From: Anoplopoma fimbria
Taxonomy: Eukaryota; Chordata; Actinopteri; Perciformes; Anoplopomatidae
NCBI RefSeq assembly: GCF_027596085.1
Contig: NC_072458.1
Location: 23,012,062 to 23,076,061, forward strand
DNA length: 64,000 nt
Reading direction: 5' to 3'
Shown in pieces: positions 1 to 11,220 of the stretch. Below the pieces are notes generated by a model. The model searched no databases, was not told where the DNA came from, and worked only from the letters and a program-made list of their open reading frames with translations. The position numbers and the translations under genes are program-made. Each line of letters starts with the position of its first letter. Within the stretch, counting starts at the first letter, position 1.

Positions 1-545
1 ATAAAAACGCAAACACATTGTATTAAATCTGACTTAATAATAATTAAAACTATAAAATTATAAAATATATGACATGATATAACAATAACATTGTTTTCTC
101 CGATCGCAAGACATACAATTTATTATTATAATATATATTTTAGCCTTATTTTAGTTTTGTAGTCCTTTGATGGTTTTGTTTTATCTATTGCCTGATTTTG
201 TTTTGTCTTTTCTGCAAATATTTAATGCTGGTCTCTCTTCAAAAATGATCTTAACAGGTAAATAAATGAAAATAACATTTGTGATGAGGTTATGAGGAAG
301 GTCTTTTTGCGCAGAAAGACGTTCAGGTGACCTATAACAGTCATGAGTATTGGTTTCACACTAAAACACCATATCTTGGGTCAGTGTTTTATTTATATTG
401 TGTAGAATACTCTCTGTTCAGCATGAACTGCAGGCTGCCTATGGCTGAGTTTGTCCTAGAAAAAGGCAGTCCAAAAATAACATTGTGTTTTTAGAAAGTT
501 TTTAAGTCCTTTTCACTAAATCCCCATAAAGGATTTGTCATTAAA
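1..545. other. AT-rich unique DNA, nothing recognised
   Basis: AT-rich sequence with no plausible exon, repeat or motif cluster that I can name. Confidence 0.5.
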
Positions 546-547
546 AT

Positions 548-605
548 GTGCCATTTGGTGGAACCTTTTTATCCAAAGCGCCTTACGGCTCGCTGAGTGC
601 ATACG
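548..605 (-). repeat. SINE/L2-type 3' tail fragment
   Basis: The stretch contains TTTTTATCCAAAGCGCCTTAC. Its reverse complement is the 3' tail motif (GCTTTGGATAAAAG) shared by fish L2-clade LINEs and the SINEs they mobilise. Only the tail is visible, with no tRNA-like head, so this is a truncated relic. A more complete relative lies at 50731-51022. Confidence 0.5.
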
Positions 606-759
606 TTGTGGGTAATGGTTACTGTAGAGACTTAGTGGCCTTATTCACTTGTTCTAACCCGAGGGGGGAATCCTGTTAATAACAAAACAATAACTGCGTA
701 TACACTGGATTTTATACCTTCAGTTTTTGTCTCAACACCATCATCACTCTATATAACAA

Positions 760-1690
760 ATGCTTATTTGTTAGCGTGATTAATGCTAAGCTTAGCCTGT
801 AATAAGCAGGGTTAGCTTTGAATCTGTCAAAATATCCTATGCTAAAGCGTTAGCATTGAGTCCACTGTCACTCTATTCTTAGCGTTGAGTCTTTGGCGTA
901 ATTTGGAGTTTGCTAAAGTGTTGGCATGGAGCAAGTGAACGTATTAGCCTAGAGTTCACAGTATGTCAATGCTTAATTGTTAGCACATTCTGCTATCATT
1001 CCACATGCTAGTATACGATAAAGGATTTGTGTTTAGTCTGCTACCGCTAAAGTGTTATAATTAATAGCATCTACCGTCACTTATCAAAAGCAATGCCGAA
1101 GTAAATGCTAATATGTTAGCTTGGATTCTGCCATAAATCAATAAAGCTTATGCTAATGTGGTAGCATGAAGTTCTCTGTCACCCAACACAGCGTACAGGC
1201 TACAAGTGCTAGCCTATGTGAAAGCTGAAATAATAGCATACAGTCGGCTATCATGTAGCATGTTGCATGCTACAATATTAGCATAGAGGTTGTTTTCAGT
1301 CAACTTAGTGTATGATAAAGTGTTAGCATGTAGTCGACTGTTTAGGTGTTAGCATTTTGACACCCAACAAAGGGAATCCTTGATTGTTAGCATTTGGTCT
1401 GCTATCACATAGCATGTTGTATGCTACAATATTAGCATGCACGTAGCATGCACGTAGTTTCAGTCACCTTGGTGTATGATAACGTGTTAGCATGTAGTCC
1501 ACTGTTAGTGTTAGCTAAATTGAAGTGTTAGCATTGTGTCCATTGTAACCTAGCATAGCGCTCATGTAGCATGTGGTATGCTACAATATTAGCATGTTTT
1601 CAGTCGTCTTGATGTATGCTGCCTCATGCACTGCTGTCAGGACACAGTGACCCTTTGAGGAGATTTGATGAAAACGTATCTTAGCTTAGC
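760..1690. repeat. TTAGC/GCTAA-rich tandem array
   Basis: The word TTAGCAT and its complement ATGCTAA recur dozens of times. A clearer higher-order unit of about 155 bp is visible in the second half. A block around GCTACAATATTAGCAT starts near 1268, 1422 and 1578, each followed by a similar TTTTCAGTCA...GTGTATG segment. The repeats are diverged, so the array is old. I see no coding potential. Confidence 0.7.
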
Positions 1691-1935
1691 ATAGCTTTAA
1701 CACGCGTTTGGCATCTTTCCGTCGTCCCGTCTGCAGTAAGATGGCGGCGCGGCGGCTGCTGGCGTCCGTTGCTGCAGTGACCTATATACAGCGGCGTCTG
1801 CGTCTCACATCCTCTCTGAGCCTCACAGCAGCTCACGGCTGGACGGAGACGGCGGCGAGTTATCTGAGGACACGCGTGAAGACGCACATGGAGACGTCAC
1901 GCACGTGCACACGTCACGCACGTGCACACGCTTAG
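1690..1935 (+). promoter_or_regulatory. CpG-rich patch with YY1-type AAGATGGCGGC; possible TSS
   Basis: A short CpG-rich island stands out from AT-rich flanks. AAGATGGCGGC at 1738-1748 matches the YY1 element found at many vertebrate transcription start sites, where the motif often contains the start codon. An ATG at 1741 opens 64 codons (MAARRLLASVAAV...), ending at the TAG at 1933-1935. The product resembles nothing I know and becomes repetitive (ACGTGCACACGTCACG) at its end. It could be an upstream zhx2 promoter/exon, the 5' end of another gene, or a chance ORF. Confidence 0.3.
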
Positions 1936-2024
1936 GAAATGTACACGTGATGTGAGGACACGCTGACACACATATACATACAACACACACACACGCAGAG
2001 CGACTACCTCATGCATGTTTTATC

Positions 2025-4568
2025 GACTCTCTCCTTCTACACCTCCGCTGTCTCGCCTCCTCCATCTCTCTCTCTCTTTTCATCTCCCTCGTCTCCTTTG
2101 TGTCTCCTCCCTCCTTCACCCCCGTTGTCCTCCTCTGACCTCTCGGGCAGAACAGATCACTCTGCTCCCATCTTTATCTCCTTCCTCTCTTCCTCCCTCT
2201 TTCCTTATGTGTCTATCCTCACCTCCTTCCTCCTCATGTCTACTTCCTCACTTTTTTCCTCCTTATGTGTCCCTCCTCTCCTCCTTTTTTCTTTTCATCT
2301 TTCTCCTCTTCTCCTCTCCTCCTTCCTCCTCATGTCTACTTCCTCTCCTACGTTCTCCCTATGTGTTGTTCCTCTCTTCTTTTTGTAGCTTTATCTCCTT
2401 CCTATCCTCCTCTCTCCTTTTGTGTCCCTCCTCTCCTTCCTCTCCTCCTTCCTCCTCATGTCTCGTTTCTCTACATCCCTTTCCTCTCCTCCTTTCCTTA
2501 TGTGACCTTCCGCTCTCCTTTTTTAATCTTTATCTCATTCCTCTCCTCCTCCATCCTTACTTGTCCTTCCCCTCCTCTTCCCTCTTCATGTCTTCTTCCT
2601 CTGCTCCTTTTTTGTCTTTACATCTTTCCTCTCCTCCTCTCCTTATGTGTCCTCCCTTGCCACCTCCTGACCTCTTCTCTAGACCTCTTTCACATTTTCC
2701 TCCTCCTCCTCTCGACCTTCTCCTCATTCCTGTTCTCTTCTCTACAACTCTTCCCCCTTTTCCTTCTCCTCTTCTCCCTTGTCACCTCCTCATCTTCTGC
2801 CCTCTTTTTTCACTTCAATTCCTCCTTCTCCTCTGCCCCCTCTTTTTCCTCTTCCTCCCCCTTTGTTGTTACCTCCTCCCCTCTCTACCCCCCTCCTCCT
2901 CCTCCTCTGCCCCCTCTCTTCCCCACATTCCTCCTCCTCCTTTCCTCCTTTGTCTTTCCCCTCCTCCTTTTCCCCCTTTCTCCACTCCCCCTACTGTTGC
3001 TCTTTCCTCCACTCACTTTTCCTCCTCCTCCTCCTCATCTCCTCTCTCCCTCCTCCATCTTCCTCCATTTCCCCCTCCTCCTCCTCTTCATCCTCCTCCT
3101 CTCCACTTCTCTCCTCCTCCTCTTCATCTTCTCTCCTCCTCCATCTTCTCTCTCCTCTTCATCTTCTCTCCTCCCCTCTTCATCTTCCTCTCCACCCTCT
3201 ATCTTCCTCCATATGACCTCCTCTCTCCACCTCCTCTCTCTCACTTCCATCTTCCTCCCCCTCCTCCTCCCCTCCCACTTATGATCTCCTCTTGTCTTTT
3301 CTCCTCCTCTTCCTCAACTCACCACCTGTTTCCTCTTTCCTTGCTCTCACTTCTCCTCCTCCTCCTCCTCCTCCTCCTCCCTCCTCCTCCTCTCCACCCT
3401 GTACCCCCTCCTGGTCTTCTCTCTGCACCTCTTCCCCTTTTACTCCTCCTCTCTCTTGTCTTCTCCTCCTCTTCCTCCACTCACCACCTGTTCCCTCTTT
3501 CCTTGCTCCCAATTTTCCTCTTCATCCTCTGTCGCCTCCTGACTTCATCTCTCCATCTTCCTCACCCCTTCTCTCCTCCTCTGTGTTGTCTCTCCTGTCT
3601 ACACCTCCCCTCTCTTCTCTTTTCTTCATCTTCCTCTACCTCCTGACGTCCCTCCTCCTCACCTCTTCATCCTCCTCTACACCCTCCTGACCTCCTTTCT
3701 ACACCTCTTCCCCCTTTTCTCCTCTTCCTCTCTCTTGTCTCCTCTTCCTCCACTCACCACCTGTTCCTCTCTTCTTGCTCCCACTTTTCTTCCTCCTCCT
3801 CTCTCTCTTATCTCCTCCTCTTCACCATCTCCTCCCTCCTCCTTCCCCTCCTTCTCTCCATCCTGTACCCCCTTGTGATCTCCTCTTTGCACCTTTTCCC
3901 CATTTTCTCCTCCTCTTCCTCCACTAACCACTTGTTCCCTCTTTCCTTGCTCCCACTTTTCTTCATCATCCTCCTCTACCCCCTCCTGACCTCCTCTCTC
4001 TTCTCTCCTCCTCCTCTTCCTCTCCTCACCCCTTCATCCTCCTCTACCCCCTCCTGATCTCTTCTCTACACCTCTTCCCTATTTTCTCCTCCTCCTCTCT
4101 CTTCTATTCTCCCCCTTTTCCTCCACTCACCACCTGTTCCTCCTTGCTCCCATTTTTCCTCATACTCTTCATCTCTCCTCATCCTCTTCCTCTCCACCTT
4201 CTCCTCCCTCCTGACATCCCCCCTCCTCTTCTCCATCATCTACCCCCTCCTGACCTCCTCTCCTCACCTTCTCTCTCTCCTCTCCACCCTGTACCCTCTT
4301 GTGACCTTCTCTCGTCACCTCTTCCCCTTCTTCTCCTCCTCCTCTCTCTTGTCTTCTCCTCCTCTTCCTCCACTCACCACCTGTTCCCTCTTTCCTTGCT
4401 CCCACTTTTCCTTCTCCTGACCTCCTCTCTCCACCTTCCTCCCCTCTGCTCTCCTCCTCCTAAGTTGTCGCCTCTTTTGTTTTGTCTTTTTTCTTCTCCT
4501 CTCTCTCTCTCCTCCCTCCTGACCTCCCTCCTCACCTCCTCACCTCCTCCTCCCCCTCCTCCTCTCCT
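2025..4568 (+). repeat. 2.5-kb polypyrimidine (CTCCT-rich) minisatellite
   Basis: The + strand is almost pure C/T for 2.5 kb, mostly CTCCTCCTC with TTC interruptions. A marker block containing CACTCACCACCTGTTCC recurs near 3315, 3478, 3752, 3914, 4121 and 4371, showing higher-order units of about 160-280 bp. Long open frames here, including one of 543 codons, arise because the composition lacks stop codons on this strand; they are not genes. Such tracts can adopt triplex (H-DNA) structure. Confidence 0.9.
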
Positions 4569-4570
4569 AA

Positions 4571-4740
4571 TTAGCACCTGAGCGTACAGGGCTGGTTAAT
4601 ATTCGGCGGCGAGGCGCTGCGACGGCAGAAGGGCACCTCGCCGTCTCTCCTGCGCTGCTGTTGCCATGGTAACGCCATGGAAATGAAGCGCCGCTCCCTC
4701 CGTCTCTATCTCTCTCTGTCTCTTTCCTAATTTTTTGCCC
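4571..4740. promoter_or_regulatory. CNE-like block with perfect RFX X-box
   Basis: Complex, CpG-containing sequence appears abruptly between low-complexity tracts. It contains GTTGCCATGGTAAC at 4660-4673, a perfect palindromic X-box, the binding site of RFX-family factors. A second CCATGG follows at once. It is flanked by homeodomain-like TAATTAG near 4569 and an AP-1 consensus TGAGTCA at 4783-4789. Position upstream of zhx2 suggests an enhancer or alternative promoter. Conservation has not been tested. Confidence 0.45.
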
Positions 4741-4920
4741 CCCCCAACCCTCCTCCTCCTCCTCCTCTTTTTCACTTTTTAATGAGTCACTGCATCCATT
4801 ATATTTTAGGATGGCAGGGGAGTCACGAGGGCAAAAAAAAAAAAAAAAATGGCGAGCTCCGAGACAGAAAACTAAAAAATTTAAAAGGGTGGAGTTAAAA
4901 AAAAAAAAAAAAAAGTTTTT
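4741..4920. repeat. Low-complexity: (CCT)n, poly-A runs
   Basis: A short CCT tract near 4751-4767 is followed by two poly-A runs (about 4835-4850 and 4898-4914). The AP-1 consensus at 4783-4789 is the only motif noted. Confidence 0.7.
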
Positions 4921-5061
4921 ACTTCTTCAAAAAAACTGAAGTCAATATTTGTTAAAATGTTCCCCCATTGTGAGGCGTTTTCTCTGAGAGACGTTTGATT
5001 GGTCGCTCCGTCCAAGGACGATGATATTTATTTATTTACGCTCTTGTCCGACAGTTTGCTG

Positions 5062-5062
<1 letters not shown>

Positions 5063-5123
<61 letters not shown>

Positions 5124-5357
5124 GGTTCGGGGGGCTGTTTGGACGGAGACCTTGGCCTTGATGAAGTTCTTTAAAGCTGCTAATTGTATTTCATTCATAT
5201 TTCATGGTCGCGGGGGGCAGACAGTTTGCAGAGGGAGAATTGATAGAATGTCATGTGTGTGTGTTGCATTCCTAAACCATGGCCATGTGAAGCCGGTGTG
5301 TGTTTGTGTGTGTGTGTCTTGTGTTTGTCCGTCATGACAGCTTGAGGTCGCGGGGAT

Positions 5358-5419
<62 letters not shown>

Positions 5420-5450
5420 TCAGCATATCTGTGTGTCTCTTCTTGTGTGT
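5063..5450 (+). repeat. Two (GT)n microsatellites
   Basis: Pure GT runs lie at about 5063-5116 and 5362-5418, with shorter GT stretches between and after them. Alternating purine/pyrimidine tracts of this length are typical of fish genomes. Confidence 0.95.
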
Positions 5451-5818
5451 GTGTGTCTGAATGAGTCCAGATTTTCTGGTGTGTAAAACATGATTCAGGT
5501 TTTTCAGAGATTTCACTTCAGTCGGTTGATGTTGTTTAACCTCTGACCCTCTGGAGAGTGTGTGGAGGATTTCTATTATCAGTGTCTAGTCACAAGATGC
5601 ACCATCGCATTAAAAAAAGACTTTTGTCTCCTCCTCCAGACTGTCTGCTTTCAATAACTTAAACGTCTAAAGAACGCTAATGTGAAAATGAAGATAAAAG
5701 ACATCCAGTCATCGCTTTGATCCCACGGCAGCAGCTGGTTGTGGAGGTGGAAGAATTTCTTAGTTGTGAGAAAAGTTCAGTGTTTCTAGAGAGAAAAGTC
5801 AATGCTGAAGGGCCTTGT
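5451..5818. other. Unique non-coding, nothing recognised
   Basis: No exon signature or recognisable repeat is seen before the dispersed repeat that begins at 5821. Confidence 0.5.
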
Positions 5819-5820
5819 AC

Positions 5821-6080
5821 CTGCATTCTCTCTCCTGTCCATCAGGGGGCGACTCCTCTGGTTGTATAGAAGTCTATGAGAAAATGACTCTACTTCTCTC
5901 TTGATTTATTCCCTCAGTAAACATTGTAAACATGAGTTTATGGTCTCAATCTCTAGTTTCAAGTCTTCTTCAATACAGCATGATGTTCATTTAGTAAATG
6001 ATGCTCCATTTAGAGTCAAACAGACCATAAAGCAGGGGATGCTTTAGGGCGGGGCTACACACTGATTGACAGGTCACTAT
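5821..6080 (+). repeat. Dispersed repeat A, copy 1, with CTCF-like core
   Basis: This is the first of six near-identical copies in the window (others at 14024, 36300, 44761, 45616 and 50451). Landmarks in order are a CTGCATTCTCTC start, the CTCF-like core CCATCAGGGGGCG (5839-5851), TGGTTGTATAGAAGTC, AGGGCGGGGC, and an ACTGATTGACAGGTC end. There is no ORF, so it is non-autonomous (SINE- or MITE-like; class undetermined). The leading TTAAAG segment seen in other copies is missing here. Confidence 0.9.
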
Positions 6081-6688
6081 CATGGCGAGTTGTCAGGTCT
6101 GGGAGTTGTCCGTGTTTTTTGTCTAAGAATTTTAAACCTTTTCATTGTTTACACTCCATGAAATGACGACAAACAAAAACCAGGAATGTCAATTAAAGAA
6201 AAAAGATGCCGACGACCAAAAACCAAGATACCATAAAGTGATGTTGTCTGTATTTGAAAGAAAAGTGCACAGTTAATTAAAAAAAGTCTGCATTCCATCA
6301 ACATGTAACAATAATGAAACTAAACACAGTTTTTTTATTGATCACTAACCTCAAACAAGTTTCAAGTCATACAGAACAGAAATTAATGGAAAAACACTTC
6401 TGGAATCTAGAACACAACAGTTATGTGTTGATTAATCTATTAGTCTAGATAATGGCAAAAAACTGTCTAAACCTTAAGATATTTTAAACAAAAAAACCCA
6501 GAGAATTTCCAATCAAATGACTCAATATATGAATTGATTATGACAATAATTGGGGATTCATTTTTTGTTCATCAGTATATCATTTCACATCTAATATAAA
6601 GTATTTAAGGTTTTGTAAAAACAGTGATATCACCTTTTAAAAGAGCTGAATCAGCTAATTCTAATTATATTTAATTCTGTTATATTTC
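6081..6688. other. AT-rich unique DNA, nothing recognised
   Basis: AT-rich sequence without exon, repeat or RNA signatures that I can support. Confidence 0.5.
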
Positions 6689-6689
6689 C

Positions 6690-7090
6690 GTTATCTCTGT
6701 GAGCGTCGTTGGTATTTTCCTCCACACGGTGAACATACAGAGCAGCACCAGTGAGGAGAAGTCAGCGCTGAAGAAAAGAGAAGAGGGTGAACGATGGAGG
6801 GATGAATAGAGTGATTGATGTCGTTCATATTCAGCTCTGCAGGCTCGACCTTGAGATGCTCGGCGGTACAAGAGTCTGCATAACCCGACGCTCGTCGTCT
6901 GCTCGAGGCTGAGAGCGACGCTCCAATTATCCAGCCAATCACCCGAAACCTTAAAAAACTCCCTCTCAAGGTTCTCTGCCAATGAAAAGCCAGCTTTGTT
7001 CTCATGAGCACATCGAATGGCCTCACAAGATCCATCAGTCATTTAGCTCCGCTGCCATTTCACACTTCCAAGTTATCTAATGCTTAAAGT
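6690..7090. promoter_or_regulatory. CNE-like block
   Basis: Balanced-composition sequence with a CCAAT-type box in both orientations (CCAATCA near 6943, CCAATGA near 6979) and several AATTA/TAATG homeodomain-like words. Two overlapping minus-strand frames exist here, but neither looks like protein. The complexity contrasts with the flanks and suggests conserved regulatory DNA. Confidence 0.25.
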
Positions 7091-7104
7091 GCCATTTGGT
7101 CTTG

Positions 7105-7180
7105 ATGTGTGGTTCCCAACGTGGGGCGCCGGGACCCAGTCAGGGTCCTCAGAGGGCCTCCAGAGGGTCCTCAGTGCTCA
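7105..7180 (+). mobile_element. hAT-like terminal fragment
   Basis: GTGGTTCCCAACGTGGGG resembles the terminal inverted repeat (CAGTGGTTCCCAAC...) of many vertebrate hAT/Charlie-type non-autonomous elements. The usual GTCAGGGTCC-type internal sequence follows. I could not identify the other end or a target duplication. Confidence 0.4.
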
Positions 7181-7574
7181 GTGCTGCTGATATGTGTCTC
7201 TACATACTGAATACATTTACAGGGCATGAATCTAAAACTTAAATCCAGTTTTTGGGATATTACCAAAATCTTCTGAACTGATTTCCCTTCTTATCTGGTA
7301 ATAATGGTTATGGTCTCATTAGGAAATTTAAAAAACATATTTTGATTATTATTTTTATTTAAAAATGTAGTCCAAACACCTTGAGATTCACCATCTTGTT
7401 TTCTAGAAGGGTCCTCAGTATAAACCGCTTTTTGAATTGTAAAAAACACCTAAATGTGCACAAAATAAAGATACATATTTAATAATTGTTGCTTTATTGA
7501 TATTTAAATATTTCTGTCAGAGTCAGAACTACATTAAGGTTAAGGTTACAAAAACATCATGGTTTGTGTGAAAA
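7181..7574. other. AT-rich unique DNA
   Basis: Nothing beyond a GGTCCTCAGT word near 7408 that echoes the preceding hAT-like fragment and may mark its degraded interior. Confidence 0.4.
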
Positions 7575-7905
7575 TTAAACCTAAAATCTTAACCTACGAT
7601 CGTAACCTAACATCCTAAAGTAACATTGTTAAGTTACATCGCAACATAACATTGTAACGTAACAACCTAGCGTAACAAACTAACGTAACAAACTTACATA
7701 AAAAACTTAAGAAACAGAAAAAGTATCGTAACAAGGTATCGTAACAAGGTATCGTAACAAAGTATCGTAACAAAGAAATGTAACAGCGTAACTTAAAAAT
7801 GTAACATATCAATGTAATGTGACATCGTAACGTAGCATCGTAACGTAGCATCATAACCTAGCATCGTAATGTAACAATAATGTAACAAGGTAACTAGCAT
7901 AGAAA
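7575..7905. repeat. GTAAC/ATCGTAAC tandem array
   Basis: Short tandem units built around ATCGTAAC. The clearest stretch is three consecutive 13-bp units (AAGGTATCGTAAC) around 7735-7775, with degenerate versions on both sides. Confidence 0.85.
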
Positions 7906-8635
7906 ATAACAACCCCCATGAAACCAAACTTTCTTGCGTTAAGTTTCGTAACAAGCGTAAAGTCAACTTTGCCGTTTGGTTTCACACGGGACATGAATAG
8001 CAGTTTGCTGGGTGAAGGTCCTGTGTTTGTCTGACCCGTCCACCACCAATAAGCTGTCTTTCTTGTTTGTTGTACCAGTTATTATTCCACGTAACTTTCA
8101 TTAATGCCTGATCAATAGAGTAAGTCACTTGCTCTGCCCGAAAAAAAATAATAAAAAAAACGTTAACAGAAATGTACAATACCAACATTTTATCCTGGAG
8201 ATTTGGTCGGTATAACAGCTGAAAATGTAAAGTTTTTCAAACGGGTGCAACAGAGAAAACAAATAAATGGTATTTATTTAAGGTTCATCCTCTTTGAGTG
8301 TTGTTTTCTGATGAAATATGTCATCTATTTCATGATACTTTTGTTAAACTGTAGTGTCTGGTTTTCTCTGTATCACCCAGACGTGCTTGGAGCCTTGTTT
8401 TGACGGATTATCTTTCAGGAGGAAATTATTTTTCTAACAGATTGTTTCTGTCTTTAATTTTTCTCCCATGTCAGTAATTCCTACAGACTGCGGCAAAAGA
8501 AATCCAGGCCTTCTCCCCCTCCTCTAAAAAGATCCCAGCTAGAATAACCTGAGGTAAAAGTACTCATGTAGGGTACCCTTCTGTAGGGTTCACAGAACTC
8601 TTATATAACTCGAGTGAGATTTGGATCTCTATAAG
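7906..8635. other. Unique non-coding DNA
   Basis: No exon, RNA or repeat signature could be supported. Confidence 0.4.
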
Positions 8636-8639
8636 CTTA

Positions 8640-8790
8640 AGAGAAAGCTGCTGGAAATAGCCCGGCACTCTCAGAAGAGCTGGGTCACACTGCCAGCTGT
8701 GTTAATGATGCATTAGCACCACGAGGTGCCTACACAAAGGCGTCCTTTGATCAATCATTTAGCATCCCTACACACACTTATATTAAAACA
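8640..8790. promoter_or_regulatory. CNE-like block with TCF/LEF and paired homeodomain motifs
   Basis: A dense motif cluster: E-box CAGCTG at 8694-8699; TTAATGATGCATTA at 8702-8715, with TAAT and ATTA half-sites facing each other; and CCTTTGATC at 8744-8752, a full TCF/LEF consensus. Complexity is high and there is no ORF. It looks like a developmental enhancer, but conservation has not been checked. Confidence 0.35.
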
Positions 8791-10638
8791 GGGACACACA
8801 CACACATGGAGATGACAGTTCGTGCTGCATGAGGACGTTGGGCCTGAGGAGGGGCGTCATGGGGACTCCAAAACCAGGACGCCTTTTTGATATCGGCGCC
8901 GAGATTTTATTAGATGAGATACTTCACCACGATGTTTCTTGGAACAGGAAGTGTTTACAGCTAGGAATGTCACTTTTTTATTTAAAATGAAAACATTTGT
9001 CTTAACGTGGAAACAATTGAAATAGGGACAGACAGTTTGAAGTAGAAAACAAAACCAACAGTTTGGTTTAGGCAACAAAACCACCAACAGTTTGGTTTAG
9101 GCAACAAAACCAACAGTTAATTAATTGACTTTCCATTGGCATTATTATCATCCTGAGCGACACAAAAAAGAGACAATTTGTTTCCCTTAACAGCAAACCA
9201 ATAGATTTTTATAGTATTTCGGGTCTAGTTCACTACCTTTCATGATACAAGGCTGGTGGGTGATTAATGTGTAGTCCAGCCTTTTGTTACGCACAGAAGA
9301 TGACGTTTCTAAAACTTTGATGCTGAGAACTTTACAGATTTATGGGTAAAAAGGAGCAATGTTATTGGATATGTATGTTTCTTGAAGTGGTATTTTTGGG
9401 GTCAGCTCTGTGAGCGTTTGGTTGCAGGATGAGTTATGAGCCACCCTACTTCAGATCCCCTGGTGACCATGAGATCAGGGGAGTTTGTTTTCAGCGGATT
9501 CTTTTCTGTGCTGAAATGTTCATCGTCTTTCGTCCCCTCCAGTTTGCCCTTGTTCCAGTAAAAAACGTCTTTAACCCCTCCTATTAGCACACTTGGCGCC
9601 TTCAGATCTTCCCTTCGTCCTCCTAATTTGTCATTTCATTCCCCAGGATATCTCCTCATTACCTTCTTTTTCGGCTCCGAGTTGTTTTTATGGCTTCCTC
9701 GAACACCCTTTTGTCTCCGGCTTGCCCTTGGTCGCCTTCGACATGCAGACTGAATTGTCTTCAGTGCAGTCAGATAGATGGATGGACGCCAGTTTTTCAG
9801 TTTTTTGTTGTAAGACTGATGGTTTTCTTTGCCCTTGATGGAGGAGAAAGTCTGATATGTCTATATGTGTCTGTGAACGCTGCAGTGAACTCTGCCTCAC
9901 CCCGGGACGATCCACTCCAGTTACTCTGGTGTCACTTTCACTGGGGAGTTTTGGTGTCACATCCTGATCTGAATTTGGTTTTGGGAGGATTTTTAATAGA
10001 GTGGGAAAAGATCCTGAATGTCAAATATGTCTATAATTATCGCTGCTGGCCTTGAAAAACCATATCATTAGAAGAAGAAGAAGAAAAAGGGATGAATGTT
10101 TGTTTTCAAGAGATCCTTTGAAATGTTTTATTTAGGTTTAACATTGTTTAGTTGTGTGATTTTATTTGTTTTTCAGTCCAGTCAATGGTTTAAATTTGGA
10201 AGCAATTTGTTGGAGTGTATCCCAAACCAACCAGTAACTGTTTATGAATTCTTTATGGGCTTAAACAGTCAATAGCATTTGTATTCAGTGTTGCAAAGAT
10301 GCACGCTATGGTTCACTCTATGGTTCACTAAATATCTCCTAAACAAGCTTAGTAATAGTGTTTGATGTCAATTCAAACCAGATTCTTTTTTAGTTTGGAG
10401 GGTAAGATTTAAATTTAGTTTTATATTTATCCTCATTATTATCTACACCAAGATTTTCCTCGTTGCCAGTGTTTTGTCACATTTTGTAAAAAGAAAAACA
10501 AATGAAACTTAAAGTAAAGAGGTGATAATGAAACACCAAATGATGGTTTACATTTCCTACTCCTTGTCATTTGCAACGGCCTTAATCCTATGAAGAAATG
10601 TTATTTCTTCCAAATCAAATTCTTTACAAATCAGCTGT
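8791..10638. other. Unique non-coding DNA with a short duplication
   Basis: No gene is recognised. At about 9050-9115, GTTTGGTTTAGGCAACAAAACC occurs as a near-perfect tandem duplication of about 32 bp. Short open frames at 9402-9960 on either strand have no recognisable protein character or splice context. Confidence 0.4.
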
Positions 10639-10639
10639 T

Positions 10640-10835
10640 GTCACGGCTGCAGATTTGTTATTTTTTCCCCATTATTACGGAGCGCTGCCGTGCTCTGAAC
10701 TAATACTGTACAAGTAATTACAAGGATGCGTGGAGGCGAGCTGAGCCTGACAAAAACAAAAATGGGACGCAGCCAAGCGGCATATGACCCCCCCCTCTCG
10801 TCAGGAGTTGGCCCGGAGTCCTGGAGGCCGATCCA
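10640..10835. promoter_or_regulatory. CNE-like block
   Basis: High-complexity sequence including GTACAAGTAATTACAAGG (homeodomain-type TAATTA core near 10713) and CATATGACCCC. It precedes a pyrimidine-rich stretch. Judged CNE-like only by composition and motif density. Confidence 0.25.
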
Positions 10836-10849
10836 GTGATGCAGCAAAA

Positions 10850-11220
10850 CATGACAGTGTTGTGTTTCTTCCTTTCTTTTCCTTCCTCGACCGTGAAAAT
10901 GCTTCGGCCTGCAGCTCCGTCTGCTTCTGCACGTCTTCTTTTCCATCGTCCGCTCTGTTTTAGAGGCTCTTTTTTCAGTTTTCTTCCGTCCATCTCTCTC
11001 TCCGTTGGGCTCCTTTTCAGTTTTTTACCTCCTACACTCTCTCAGCCTTTACCGTCGATTTGAGCTCCTTTTCTTCTCTTCTTCTTCGTCTCCTACACAC
11101 TCGTCTCCCTCCGACTCTTCCTATACGTGGCCCCTCTGATCTGATCTCCTCTCCTCCTCCTACACTCTTTTCTTTCTTCTCCTCTCGTTTCATCTCTCTT
11201 TTCCCACTTCACCTCTGGCA
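10850..11220 (+). repeat. Pyrimidine-rich low-complexity stretch
   Basis: A TTC/CTC-rich interval that resembles, more weakly, the 2.0-4.6 kb polypyrimidine array. Open frames here reflect composition. Confidence 0.6.

Noticed and set aside
2015..3646. 543-codon open frame (Ser/Pro/Leu-rich)
   Set aside because: It lies in a polypyrimidine array that lacks stop codons by composition; other frames of the same strand are also open.
6680..7042. Two overlapping 114-120-codon minus-strand frames
   Set aside because: They overlap in different frames, show no domain or splice signals, and the block is better explained as non-coding.
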